From Pseudomonadota bacterium (GTDB taxonomy: Bacteria > Desulfobacterota > Desulfovibrionia > Desulfovibrionales > Desulfovibrionaceae), in NCBI GenBank assembly GCA_023438245.1, contig JAEXRD010000057.1, positions 1-62,071 of the forward strand: a stretch of 62,071 bases of DNA. Reading direction: 5' to 3'. Below are positions 36,055-43,815 of this stretch, in pieces (position 1 is the first letter of the stretch; each line of letters starts with the position of its first letter). The notes below the pieces were generated by a model that was not told the origin of the DNA, did not search any database, and was given only the letters and a program-made list of their open reading frames with translations. Made by a program: the position numbers and the translations under genes.

Positions 36055-36350
36055 TGGGCTCCCTTCTTGGTGAGGATGATGGCTTCGGGCAGCTTGTCCT
36101 TGCCGCCGGTAAGATCGGGCTCGGCGCTCTTGCGGTAGGCGTCCATGGCGTTCTTGGCGAACACGCCGTCCAGGCCCGCCACGGGCGCGTCGCCCTTGGG
36201 GGTCGGGTCGAGCTTCTGGGCCTCCACGGCCATGCGCGCGCTGGTGCCCCAGGTGTCGGCCAGGGGGTACTCGCGCGGGGCGCGGGCGCAGCCCGAGCCG
36301 GTGATGGCGGCGGCGGCGGCGAACAGGGCGATGGCGATGCGGGCGTGCAT
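36051..36350 (-). CDS. Small lipoprotein of the tad locus
   Basis: The 99-residue product has a signal peptide with lipobox ITGSGC. The mature part contains DAPVAGLDGVFAKNAMDAYR, a pattern seen in small lipoproteins of tad loci in this lineage (known by position, function untested). It lies between the secretin and TadE genes, the place where CpaD-like lipoproteins are found elsewhere, but it is much shorter than CpaD. Confidence 0.75.
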   Translation of the reverse strand: MHARIAIALFAAAAAITGSGCARAPREYPLADTWGTSARMAVEAQKLDPTPKGDAPVAGLDGVFAKNAMDAYRKSAEPDLTGGKDKLPEAIILTKKGAQ

Positions 36351-36370
36351 GGCGTGTCTCCTCTTGTCTT

Positions 36371-37888
36371 CTATTCTGCGGGCGGCAGGCCCTGGCCGAA
36401 GCGCCCGTCGAAACCGGTGGGCCGGGCGGGCGCGGCGTGGGCCGTGGGCGCGACCGTGGGCTTGGCCGTGGGCGCCGGACCTTCCAGGTCGCCGTTCACG
36501 AAGAACTCGTAGGCGTTGGGCTCGCGGTAGGCGTCCGTGGGCAGGGTCTGCCGGGCCATGTCCAGCGGCTTCACCAGGTGCGGGGTGACGATGATGACCA
36601 GCTCGGTCTCGCTCTTGCGGAACTCGCTGCTGCGGAACAGCGCGCCCAGCACGGGCACGTCGCCCAGGCCGGGGAACTTCTTGATGCTCTCGCGGGTGGA
36701 GTCCTTGATGAGCCCGGCGATGGCGAAGCTCTGGCCGCTGGCCAGCTCCACGGTGGTGGTGGCGCGCCGGGTGGTCAGGCCGGGGATCTTCCAGCTGTTG
36801 ATGGTCACGCCCAGGTCGTAGTCCAGCTCGCTCACCTCCGGGTTCACCAGCATGCTGATGCGCCCGCCGTCGAGCACCGTGGGGGTGAAATTGAGCCCCA
36901 CGCCGAAGGGCTTGAACTCGATGGCCACGGTGCCCAGGGCCTGGGGGATGGGGATGGGAATCTCGCCGCCGGCCAAGAAATTCGCGCTCTTGCCGGAGAG
37001 GCAGATGAGGTTCGGCTCGGCCAGCACCTTCACCAGGCCGTCGTTCTTCAACGCGTCGAGGAAGGTGGTGAGGCTGGCCCCGCCGCCCAGGTTGGGCGAG
37101 ATCACCGCGTCCACGGCGTCCGTCGCGCCGAGGCCGCTTGCCGTGTACTTGGTCAGCCCGCCGATCATGGAATAGATGGCATGGCCGCCGGAGAGCAGGC
37201 TAAAATTGATGCCGAAGCGCTCCAGCACGCTGCGGTTCATCTCGGCCACGCGCACCTCCAGCATCACCTGCTGCACCCCGCCCACGGAAAGGGCGTTCTG
37301 CACCTTGCCGGGGGCCACGCCCTCGGCGATGGCCAGCGCCGTGGCCATCGCCGGGGTGCTGGAGACCTGGCCGGAAAGCAGCACGTTCTTGCCGCTGACC
37401 ACCGCGCGGATGGACCTCTCGCTGGGCAGGGCCTGGGCCATGAGGCGCCGCAGCTGCCCGGCGTCGGGGCTCACGTCCACGTCGAACACGCTCATGATGG
37501 CCTCGTCCGCGCCCCAGAGGGTGAGGCTGGTGGAGCCGGGGGCCTTGCCGGTGACGTAGAGCTGGCGGGGCGAGAGCAGCACCACCGCGGCGGACTCCGG
37601 CGAGGCCAGGGACACGCGGCGGATGTCGCGGTCGCTGGTGACGACCAGGGACTTGCCCACGGAGAGATCGAGGGTGCGCGGCGCGCCGGTGACGGTGATG
37701 TTGGCCGGGCCAGCGGGAATGGCGGGCTGGGCCGCGCGGGGGGTCTGGCGGGGAGCCTGGGGCTGCTGCGCGGGCGCGGGCATGGCGGCCAGGAAAGTTG
37801 CGGCCAGGGCCAGCAGGCCGGTCATGAGGGCGGTGATGACGGCTGTGGCGTCGAGCCGATGGCTGGAATGGAAGGGGCGGGCGAACAT
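36371..37888 (-). CDS. rcpA: Tad pilus outer-membrane secretin (RcpA/CpaC)
   Basis: The 505-residue protein has a signal peptide (about residues 1-40) and then an N-terminal pilus-secretin domain (TLDLSVGKSLVVTSDRDIRRV). A BON-like segment follows (VVSGKNVLLSGQVSSTPAMATAL), then the secretin beta-domain with VEVRVAEMNRSVLERFG-type start (VMLEVRVAEMNRS) and the conserved VPVLGALFRSSEFRKSETELVI end. It forms the outer-membrane pore for the pilus. An Ala/Pro-rich tail of about 35 residues follows the domain. Confidence 0.94.
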   Translation of the reverse strand: MFARPFHSSHRLDATAVITALMTGLLALAATFLAAMPAPAQQPQAPRQTPRAAQPAIPAGPANITVTGAPRTLDLSVGKSLVVTSDRDIRRVSLASPESAAVVLLSPRQLYVTGKAPGSTSLTLWGADEAIMSVFDVDVSPDAGQLRRLMAQALPSERSIRAVVSGKNVLLSGQVSSTPAMATALAIAEGVAPGKVQNALSVGGVQQVMLEVRVAEMNRSVLERFGINFSLLSGGHAIYSMIGGLTKYTASGLGATDAVDAVISPNLGGGASLTTFLDALKNDGLVKVLAEPNLICLSGKSANFLAGGEIPIPIPQALGTVAIEFKPFGVGLNFTPTVLDGGRISMLVNPEVSELDYDLGVTINSWKIPGLTTRRATTTVELASGQSFAIAGLIKDSTRESIKKFPGLGDVPVLGALFRSSEFRKSETELVIIVTPHLVKPLDMARQTLPTDAYREPNAYEFFVNGDLEGPAPTAKPTVAPTAHAAPARPTGFDGRFGQGLPPAE

Positions 37889-37899
37889 GGGAACCTTCC

Positions 37900-38703
37900 T
37901 TAGAAACTCACCTGGCTCTTCTGCGAGCCGGTGATGATCTCCACCACGCTGCCCCGCCCGGCGCGCGGGGCGGGCCGGGGGCGGAGCGAGGCCAGGGTGG
38001 ACTTGGTGTCCGCGCCGCTTGTCAGCACGGGTTCGGAGTCGGAGGCGTTGCGCAGGGCGAAATGCAGCGTGCCCTGGGTGGAGGCCAGGGCCAGCTTCTC
38101 GCTCTCCTGCGGGGTCAGCTCCAGGGTGTACACGTCGGCCTGCGAGGGGGACTCGTCCTTCTCGGCGGTCATCTGGCTGCCCGCGGCCAGCACGGGCACG
38201 TTTTCCAGCACCAGCTTGGTGGTGGTCTTGGCGGCGTTGTTGTCCACGGGCAGCGTCACCAGCACGTCCACCATGTTGCCGGGGCGGATGAACCCGGCCA
38301 GGCCCATGACCTTGTTGCCGCGCACGGCCATGGCCCGCTTGCCGGGCGTGATGACCGCGCTGATGCCCCCGGCGGCGGCCTCGCCGGAGAGGCGCGAGGG
38401 GGTGATGGGCTCGCCCGCGCTCACGGCGGTGACGATGAGCCTGCCGGAGAGCTCGGCGGCGTCGCCGTAGCCCTGGGCCGGGGCAAGCGCTTCGGGAAAT
38501 TGGGCCACCTTGAGCATGGCGGGCTCCAGGCGCGTTCCGGCGGGCAGCTCGCGCGCGGCCACCACCAGCGGGCGGGTGCGCACGGCCTGGGGCCGGGACT
38601 GGGAGGCGGCGGCGCGCATCCAGTTGTAGGCCAGAATGCCCGCGGAAAGGGCCAGCAGCACGGCCAGGCCCAGTTGGATGGCGGACTTGAGGGTCATGTT
38701 CAT
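37900..38703 (-). CDS. rcpC: Flp pilus assembly protein CpaB/RcpC
   Basis: The 267-residue product has an N-terminal TM helix (LGLAVLLALSAGILAYNWM) followed by a SAF/AFP-like domain (PLVVAARELPAGTRLEPAML) and the RcpC C-terminal domain with PGNMVDVLVTLPVDN and YTLELTPQESEKLALA. CpaB/RcpC is a periplasmic partner of the secretin. Gene order CpaB then secretin is standard. Confidence 0.92.
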   Translation of the reverse strand: MNMTLKSAIQLGLAVLLALSAGILAYNWMRAAASQSRPQAVRTRPLVVAARELPAGTRLEPAMLKVAQFPEALAPAQGYGDAAELSGRLIVTAVSAGEPITPSRLSGEAAAGGISAVITPGKRAMAVRGNKVMGLAGFIRPGNMVDVLVTLPVDNNAAKTTTKLVLENVPVLAAGSQMTAEKDESPSQADVYTLELTPQESEKLALASTQGTLHFALRNASDSEPVLTSGADTKSTLASLRPRPAPRAGRGSVVEIITGSQKSQVSF

Positions 38704-38713
38704 GGCGCGCCCC

Positions 38714-39262
38714 CTAGAACATCGCCGGGCGCAGGCCCAGGGTCAGGGCCTCGCGGCCCATGGCCAGCAGCGTGCCCGCCGCGATGGCCAGGCCGTAGCA
38801 CAGCCGCGGCAGGCGGGCCTGGGGCTGCTCCGGGGCGTAGTGGAACTGGCCGGTGGCCGTGGTGGCGAACAGGGCCACGCGGAAGCGCGCCAGCACCCCG
38901 CGCAGCACGGCCGGGCGGCGGGCCAGCTCGAACAGGGCGTAGCCGCCCCCCACGAGCGTGGTCAGCACAAAGGCCTCCAGGGTCAGCACCGGGCCGAGCC
39001 AGGCCCCCACGGCGGCCATGAGCTTCACATCGCCGCCGCCCATGACCCCGAACAGGAAGGGCGCGAGCATGAGCGCCAGCCCAAGGGCCAGGCCCACGAA
39101 GGAAAACCACAGCCCGCCCACGCCCGCGGTGAGGGCGTGGTAGGCCAGGGCCAGCACGGCGGTGGGCAGGGTCAGGGCGTTGGGGATGCGCATGGAGCGC
39201 AGGTCGGTGGCGCTTGCAGCGGCCAGGGCGAGGGCGACGCTTGCGAAGATGACGGGGTCCAT
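38714..39262 (-). CDS. tadV: Prepilin peptidase (TadV/CpaA, A24 family)
   Basis: The 182-residue polytopic protein holds the two catalytic aspartates of type IV prepilin peptidases, one in ATDLRSMRIPNALTLP and one in FGVMGGGDVKLMAAVGAWLG (GGGD motif). It lacks the N-methylation domain, as usual for TadV/CpaA. It should cleave the Flp pilin and TadE/G proteins. A strong hairpin separates it from the pilin gene. Confidence 0.93.
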   Translation of the reverse strand: MDPVIFASVALALAAASATDLRSMRIPNALTLPTAVLALAYHALTAGVGGLWFSFVGLALGLALMLAPFLFGVMGGGDVKLMAAVGAWLGPVLTLEAFVLTTLVGGGYALFELARRPAVLRGVLARFRVALFATTATGQFHYAPEQPQARLPRLCYGLAIAAGTLLAMGREALTLGLRPAMF

Positions 39263-39296
39263 GGCGTTCTCCTCTGCCCTGCTGGAGGTTTCAGGG

Positions 39297-39342
39297 GCCG
39301 GGCGGTTGTGTCGCGGGGGTAAGGCGCGACTCCCCGCCCGGC
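39297..39342 (-). terminator. Attenuator-like hairpin between flp and tadV
   Basis: A two-tier stem: outer arms GCCGGGCGG (39297-39305) and its complement (39334-39342), inner arms GTCGCG (39310-39315) and CGCGAC (39325-39330) with a 9-base loop. It lies between the pilin gene and the assembly genes. Such a structure would let most transcripts stop after flp, giving excess pilin over machinery. There is no T-run. Confidence 0.6.
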
Positions 39343-39409
39343 ACCTGCGGTCTCCCGGTGGCGCACCTGGGGGCGCCGCGCGGGCTTTTCCGTGGGGTTG
39401 GGCCCGCCC

Positions 39410-39586
39410 TTAGCCGCCGGCGCCGGGCATGGCGTTGGTGATGGTCTGGAAGGTGCCCTGGACGCGGGTGCCGAGGGCGGCCACGGCGCCGACGATGACG
39501 GCGGCGATGAGGGCGGCGATGAGGCCGTATTCCAGAGCGGTGGCGCCTTCTTCGTCGCGGATGAGCTGCATGAGCTTGGTCAGCAT
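39410..39586 (-). CDS. flp: Flp-type pilin
   Basis: The 58-residue product starts MLTKLMQLIRDEEGATALEY: a leader ending in G, then the Flp motif (Glu and Tyr after the cleavage point) and a single hydrophobic stretch GLIAALIAAVIVGAVAALG. The ATG at 39586 has GGAGG eight bases upstream. It is the major subunit of the Tad pilus and the first gene after the sigma-54 promoter. Confidence 0.95.
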   Translation of the reverse strand: MLTKLMQLIRDEEGATALEYGLIAALIAAVIVGAVAALGTRVQGTFQTITNAMPGAGG

Positions 39587-39647
39587 ATGATCCTCCGGAT
39601 TGGTTGTGTGGCTCGGTCCACGTGGACCGCTGCCTTGCCCCCCCTTG

Positions 39648-39663
39648 AGCAACCGCTGTGCCA
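39648..39663 (-). promoter_or_regulatory. Sigma-54 (-24/-12) promoter of the flp-tad locus
   Basis: The minus strand reads TGGCAC (39658-39663), five bases, then TTGCT (39648-39652): a full match to the consensus TGGCAC-N5-TTGCW. Transcription would begin near 39636, about 50 bases before the flp start. The NtrC-type activator gene lies directly upstream. Confidence 0.85.
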
Positions 39664-39782
39664 GTTGCGAGCCCGTTTGAAACATTCGCCATGGCAACGA
39701 TACAATTCACTGATTTTCAAGACTAATTATTTTAATATGCCCGCACAGGCATAACACATTGACGCGGCACAGCGAAATGACG

Positions 39783-39799
39783 ATTCACTATTAATGAAT
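39783..39799. promoter_or_regulatory. 17-bp dyad ATTCA-N7-TGAAT, site 1 (putative activator site)
   Basis: ATTCA (39783-39787) and TGAAT (39795-39799) are exact complements seven bases apart; the dyad extends by one base each side (G...C). Its centre is about 136 bases upstream of the -24/-12 promoter, a usual distance for an enhancer-binding protein. Confidence 0.65.
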
Positions 39800-39920
39800 C
39801 ACAGCGCACCGCGAAAAATGGGCTTTGGGAGGAATCAGGACAGCTTGCCGCAGCAGCGGCGCAGAGATGCCACGCCGATTCGGCAAGAATTTCGTGCTAT
39901 TTCAAGAAGGAAGAAGAGCT

Positions 39921-39937
39921 ATTCATAATAAATGAAT
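39921..39937. promoter_or_regulatory. 17-bp dyad ATTCA-N7-TGAAT, site 2 (putative activator site)
   Basis: ATTCA (39921-39925) and TGAAT (39933-39937), again with seven bases between. The perfect arms extend to GCTATTCAT and its complement (39918-39926 and 39932-39940). Confidence 0.65.
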
Positions 39938-39961
39938 AGCGCAATAGGCCACTTGGCCAAA

Positions 39962-39978
39962 ATTCACGAATTATGAAT
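39962..39978. promoter_or_regulatory. 17-bp dyad ATTCA-N7-TGAAT, site 3, over the regulator stop codon
   Basis: ATTCA (39962-39966) and TGAAT (39974-39978) with the same spacing of seven. The site overlaps the TAA (39971-39973) of the response-regulator gene and is 41 bases from site 2. Confidence 0.6.
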
Positions 39979-41401
39979 CAACAGGGAGGGGTGCATCGGT
40001 ATCGGGCGTGCCGATGCCGTGCTTCTTGAGCTTGTTGGAGAGATTGGTGGGAGTGATGCCCAGGGCCCGGGCCGCGCGGGTTTGCACGCCTCCGGCCCGG
40101 CGCAGCGCGGCCAGGATCAGGCTCTTCTCCACCTCCTGCAGCGCCTGCTTGAGCGGCAGGGGGCTTGCGGCCTCCGCCCCGGCCATCTGGCCGCCCGCCA
40201 GGCCGCCCTGCAGGCCCGCGCCGCCGCCCAGCGCCAGCTCCACGTCCGCCGTCGTGATGACCCCGGAGCGGCTGAAAATGGCCGCGCGCTCCACCACGTT
40301 GGCCAGCTCGCGCACGTTGCCCGGCCAGTGGTGGGCCGCCAGCCGCTCCAGCGCGCCCTGGCCCGGCGGCGGGATGTCCGCGCCCGTGCGCTCGTTGAAC
40401 AGGCGCAGGAAGTGCGCGGTGAGCGGCCCGATGTCCTCGCGCCGCTCGCGCAGGGGCGGCAGCTGCACCGTGGCCACGCTCAGGCGGTAGTACAGGTCCT
40501 CGCGGAAGGCCTTGTCGGCCACGCGCCGGGCCAGGTCCACGTTGGTGGCGGCCACGATGCGCACATCATACTTGATGGGGCGGTTGCCGCCCACGCGCTC
40601 GGCCTGCTTCTGCTCCACCGCGCGCAGCAGCTTGGGTTGCAGATGCAGGGGCATCTCGCCCAGCTCGTCCAGCAGCAGCGTGCCGCCCTGGGCCAGCTCG
40701 AACTTGCCGGGCCGGGCCGTGAGCGCGCCCGTGAAGGCCCCTTTCTCGTGGCCGAACAGCTCGCTCTCCAGCAGGTTTTCCGGGATGGAGGCGCAGTTGA
40801 CCTTGACGAAGGGACCGCCCGCGCGCGGGCCGGACTCGTGCAGCAGATCGGCCACCACCTCCTTGCCGGTGCCGCTCTCGCCCAGGATGAGCACCGTGGT
40901 GTCCAGCGGGGCCAGGCGCTCCACAAAGGCGAACACCGAGCGCATGGCCGGGCTTTGGCCCACGGCCCGGCGCTGGGGCCGGGCGCTTCTGAGCGCCTCG
41001 CGCAGGTAGCCGATCTCGCGCCGGAGCCCGCGCTTCTCCAGCGCGCGCCCGATGACGGTCTGCATCTCGCCCAGGCGGAAGGGCTTGGAGAAGAAGTCGT
41101 AGGCCCCGTGGCGGATGGCGTCCAGGGCCGTGGCGTGGTCGGAGTAGGCGGTCATGACGATGATGTCCGTGCCGGGGCTGGCCTCGCGCAGCAGCGGCAG
41201 CGACTCCACCCCGGTCATGCCCGGCAGGCGCACGTCGGTGAGGATGAGGTCGAACCCGCCCTCGCGCGCCAGAGCCAGGCCCTGCTCCGCGCTGCCCGCC
41301 CAGGCCACGGCATGGCCCAGGCTCTCCAGCGCGTCGAGCAGCATGCGCCGGAAGGCCTCGTCGTCCTCGATGAGCAGTATGGAGCCTGTGGACTGGGTCA
41401 T
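39971..41401 (-). CDS. Sigma-54-dependent response regulator (NtrC family)
   Basis: The 476-residue protein has a receiver domain (LLIEDDEAF, phospho-Asp in LILTDVRLPGM, Lys in FFSKPFRLGE). Its AAA+ domain carries Walker A GESGTGKE, the sigma-54-contact loop GAFTGA and Walker B TLLLDELGEM. A Fis-type helix-turn-helix (RAARALGITPTNLSNKLKKHGI) lies near the C-terminus. All parts needed for activation are present. No kinase gene is adjacent. It is transcribed towards flp, and its gene ends in the cluster of dyads, so it is the likely activator of the tad locus. Confidence 0.94.
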   Translation of the reverse strand: MTQSTGSILLIEDDEAFRRMLLDALESLGHAVAWAGSAEQGLALAREGGFDLILTDVRLPGMTGVESLPLLREASPGTDIIVMTAYSDHATALDAIRHGAYDFFSKPFRLGEMQTVIGRALEKRGLRREIGYLREALRSARPQRRAVGQSPAMRSVFAFVERLAPLDTTVLILGESGTGKEVVADLLHESGPRAGGPFVKVNCASIPENLLESELFGHEKGAFTGALTARPGKFELAQGGTLLLDELGEMPLHLQPKLLRAVEQKQAERVGGNRPIKYDVRIVAATNVDLARRVADKAFREDLYYRLSVATVQLPPLRERREDIGPLTAHFLRLFNERTGADIPPPGQGALERLAAHHWPGNVRELANVVERAAIFSRSGVITTADVELALGGGAGLQGGLAGGQMAGAEAASPLPLKQALQEVEKSLILAALRRAGGVQTRAARALGITPTNLSNKLKKHGIGTPDTDAPLPVDS

Positions 41402-41501
41402 GTGGCCGCTCTATACGATGGTTGGGCAAAACGCAAAGCGCGGCCAGCCCCCGCCACCCGGGGCATTTGCCCTCCGCGGGGGATTGCGCTACAGTCCGCG
41501 C

Positions 41502-42017
41502 ATGGCGGACAAGGATCTGGTGCTTTTCATCGACTACTCGCGCTGCATCGGCTGCGAGACCTGCGAGGCCGTGTGCAAGTTCGTGCATGGCCAGCCGCGC
41601 ATCAACATGACCCGCACGGCGAACGGCATCATGGCCCCGGTGTACTGCCGCCACTGCGACAGCCCGGCCTGCGTCAAGGCCTGCACGCGCGGGGCGCTGC
41701 TGCCCGCCCAGGACGGCGCGGTGCTGCTGACCCCGGTGCTCTGCGCCGGGTGCGAGACCAAGAACTGCGTCCAGGCCTGCCCGTTCGGCGGCATCTTCTG
41801 CACCGGGCTGGACCAGGCGGTGGTCAAGTGCGACCTGTGCCTGCTGCGGCGGGCCGTGGGCGAGGCCCCGGCCTGCGTGGAGATGTGCCCCTGCGCCGCC
41901 GTCCATCTGGTGCCGCGGGCCGAGCTGGCGCAGTTCTGCAGCCCGGAGTACGAGGCCGCGCACAAGAAGGTGCTCGACCACGTGCGCCCGCCGCTCTCCC
42001 AGCTCAAGCCCAAATAG
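41502..42017 (+). CDS. Four-cluster [4Fe-4S] ferredoxin-type electron-transfer subunit
   Basis: The 171-residue product has sixteen cysteines in four groups: CIGCETCEAVC, CRHCDSPACVKAC, CAGCETKNCVQAC and CDLCLLRRAVGEAPACVEMC. This is the DmsB/HycB/FdhB-type pattern. There is no signal peptide, so it works in the cytoplasm. Such proteins link a catalytic subunit to another carrier, yet no catalytic gene is next to it. It is divergent from the response regulator and convergent with the cytochrome gene. Confidence 0.9.
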   Translation: MADKDLVLFIDYSRCIGCETCEAVCKFVHGQPRINMTRTANGIMAPVYCRHCDSPACVKACTRGALLPAQDGAVLLTPVLCAGCETKNCVQACPFGGIFCTGLDQAVVKCDLCLLRRAVGEAPACVEMCPCAAVHLVPRAELAQFCSPEYEAAHKKVLDHVRPPLSQLKPK

Positions 42018-42048
42018 GGCGCTTCGCTCCCCTTTTCCTACCCTTAGC

Positions 42049-42513
42049 CTACCCTTTGCCCGTGGGCCGGGCGTAGCTGCCCCCGGCAGCCAGCCGCGCC
42101 AGGGCGATGAACCCCAGCACGAAGGCCAGGCCCAGGTGCGTCCAGTCCACCAGCATCACCGGGTTCGGCGAGAAGCTCACGTCGGGCAGGTTCTTGAGCA
42201 CGCGCACCGCCCCCGTGGCCACCAGCGCGGCCAGGGTCAGCGCCCGCGCCCGGCCCAGGCCCGTGAGCTCCCAGCTCTGGCGCCATTCCAGGACCCAGCG
42301 GGTGAGGGCGTAGCCCACCACGAAGAGCAGCACCACGGCGGCCATGTAGTGCATGCGGTGGGTCAGCCAGAAATCGCCCAGCCAGGCCAGGCCCGGCACG
42401 TCGGCGATGCGGTAGCGCTTGGCGATGGGCATCTGCATCATGCCCGTGAGGGCCAGCACCCCGACGGAAAGGCCATAGGCCCAGGAGACGCGGCGGGTGA
42501 CGGGGGTCATCAT
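42049..42513 (-). CDS. Small membrane cytochrome b-like subunit
   Basis: The 154-residue product has four hydrophobic helices. Histidines at the membrane edges (THRMHYMAAVVLL and VDWTHLGLAFVLGFIALARL) could bind haem, as in formate dehydrogenase/hydrogenase cytochrome b and DUF4405-like proteins. Its ATG overlaps the end of the Tat-exported ferredoxin gene by four bases, so the two probably form a membrane electron-transfer pair linked to the quinone pool. Confidence 0.75.
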   Translation of the reverse strand: MMTPVTRRVSWAYGLSVGVLALTGMMQMPIAKRYRIADVPGLAWLGDFWLTHRMHYMAAVVLLFVVGYALTRWVLEWRQSWELTGLGRARALTLAALVATGAVRVLKNLPDVSFSPNPVMLVDWTHLGLAFVLGFIALARLAAGGSYARPTGKG

Positions 42514-43547
42514 TTCGCGCCTCCCTTGCCCTGGTCGTCGGCCTGGTCCTCGGGCCGGGAATCATTCGGCCTGGACAGCCGCGAGCCGATGCGCAGCGCG
42601 CCCGCGATGACGCCCGCCACCGGCGCCAGCAGCGCGGCGTAGGCCAGGCGGTTCTCGTCGGCCATCATGTCGCGCACGCCTGTCAGGTGCGGCTTGCCCG
42701 GGCCGGTGGTCACGGCGGCGTCCAGGGCGTCGAAGGGCACCGGGGAGACGTAGAGCGAGTTGGTGCCGCCGTTCTCGGTCTCGCCGTAGACGAAGCCGTT
42801 CATCTTGCGGGCCAGGGCGTGGGCCTTGGCCACGATGTCGGCCCTGGGGCCGATCTCCTGCACGCCGTAGGGGCAGGCCTCGATGCAGGCGGGCTGGCGG
42901 CCCTCCGCCACGCGGTCGCGGCAGCGGTCGCACTTGAACATCACGCCGTTGCCCGCCAGCCGGGGCAGGATGCGCAGGTACAGCCCCACGCCGGACTGGC
43001 GCATGGGGATCTCCCAGGGGCACACGGCCTTGCACTTGGCCCCGCCCAGGCAGATGTCCGGGTCGATGCGCACGATGCCGTTGTTCTCCCGCGCCGCCGC
43101 GCCCCAGGGGCAGAGGTTGGCGCAGGGCGGGTTCTGGCAGTGCATGCAGCGCCGGGGAATGTGGATCTCGAAGCGCTGGCCCTGGTACTGGCCGCGCGCG
43201 GTCTGGATATACAGCCAGTTGTAGGGGGTCAGCCGCCCGGTCTCGCCGCGCTTCTCCGACCAGTCCTCGTTCTTGCTGGTGGAGGGGATCATGACCGGAA
43301 ACGGCTTCACCGGCTCGGGGAACTTCGGCGCATTGGCCTCGCGGCAGCCCTCCACGCAGGCCCCGCAGCCCACGCACTTGGACAGGTCGTGCAGGGTGGC
43401 CAGCTCCGTGCCGGGCTTGCCCGCCTTGGCCGGGGCGGCGCTGGCGGCCAGGGCCGCCGCCGGGGCCAGCAGCCCCAGGCCGGAAACGCCCAGGCTGGCC
43501 AAAAAGCGCCTGCGCGAGAGGTTCGGTGTCTTGGAACGCTGTTTCAT
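42510..43547 (-). CDS. Tat-exported, membrane-anchored [4Fe-4S] ferredoxin subunit (HybA/FdnH-like)
   Basis: The 345-residue product starts with a twin-arginine signal (SRRRFLASLGVSGLGLLAPA). Four cysteine groups follow: CVGCGACVEGC, CMHCQNPPCANLC, CLGGAKCKAVC (one Cys spaced unusually) and CDRCRDRVAEGRQPACIEAC. A C-terminal hydrophobic helix (AALLAPVAGVIAGALRIG) anchors it. It resembles the periplasmic iron-sulphur subunits of hydrogenase 2, formate dehydrogenase N and tetrathionate reductase. A catalytic subunit is missing nearby. Confidence 0.88.
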   Translation of the reverse strand: MKQRSKTPNLSRRRFLASLGVSGLGLLAPAAALAASAAPAKAGKPGTELATLHDLSKCVGCGACVEGCREANAPKFPEPVKPFPVMIPSTSKNEDWSEKRGETGRLTPYNWLYIQTARGQYQGQRFEIHIPRRCMHCQNPPCANLCPWGAAARENNGIVRIDPDICLGGAKCKAVCPWEIPMRQSGVGLYLRILPRLAGNGVMFKCDRCRDRVAEGRQPACIEACPYGVQEIGPRADIVAKAHALARKMNGFVYGETENGGTNSLYVSPVPFDALDAAVTTGPGKPHLTGVRDMMADENRLAYAALLAPVAGVIAGALRIGSRLSRPNDSRPEDQADDQGKGGAK

Positions 43548-43815
43548 GGATGCTCCATATCTGTGGCCGCAAGTGTCGGCACCGGGAACTATAATCCTTT
43601 TTCGGGGCGCGGCAAGCCTTGTGCGGCGGCGGACAATGTCCGACTCGGCCCGCCTTGTCCAGCCCCCGGGAATTGACATTTATGTCTAGCGCCAGGAATT
43701 GCCGCTGGACAGCCGGGGCCTTTGCCTGTAAGCATCCCGGGTGCTTCCCGCACAAGCGGACAGCCCCCGCAGAACATTATTCGCCGCCCTACGCGCATGA
43801 GGATCTGAAAGACAG
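43548..43815. other. Intergenic region with GACAT/ATGTC dyads upstream of citrate synthase
   Basis: This divergent gap of 268 bases carries two dyads sharing the same half-site: GGACAATGTCC (43631-43641) and TTGACATTTATGTCTA (43673-43688). The second includes a TTGACA that could be a -35 box, but no convincing -10 follows at the right distance. A repressor site is possible. No gene is seen. Confidence 0.4.

Larger units (their letters stand above)
39587..39970. other. Long AT-rich regulatory region between the NtrC-type regulator and flp
   Basis: This 384-base gap holds no gene. It is clearly more AT-rich than its surroundings and contains the -24/-12 promoter, dyad sites 1 and 2, most of site 3, and a degenerate fourth copy (ATTCA-N7-TCAAG near 39705-39721). 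The layout of promoter near flp and dyads far upstream is typical of sigma-54 enhancer control. Confidence 0.8.
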
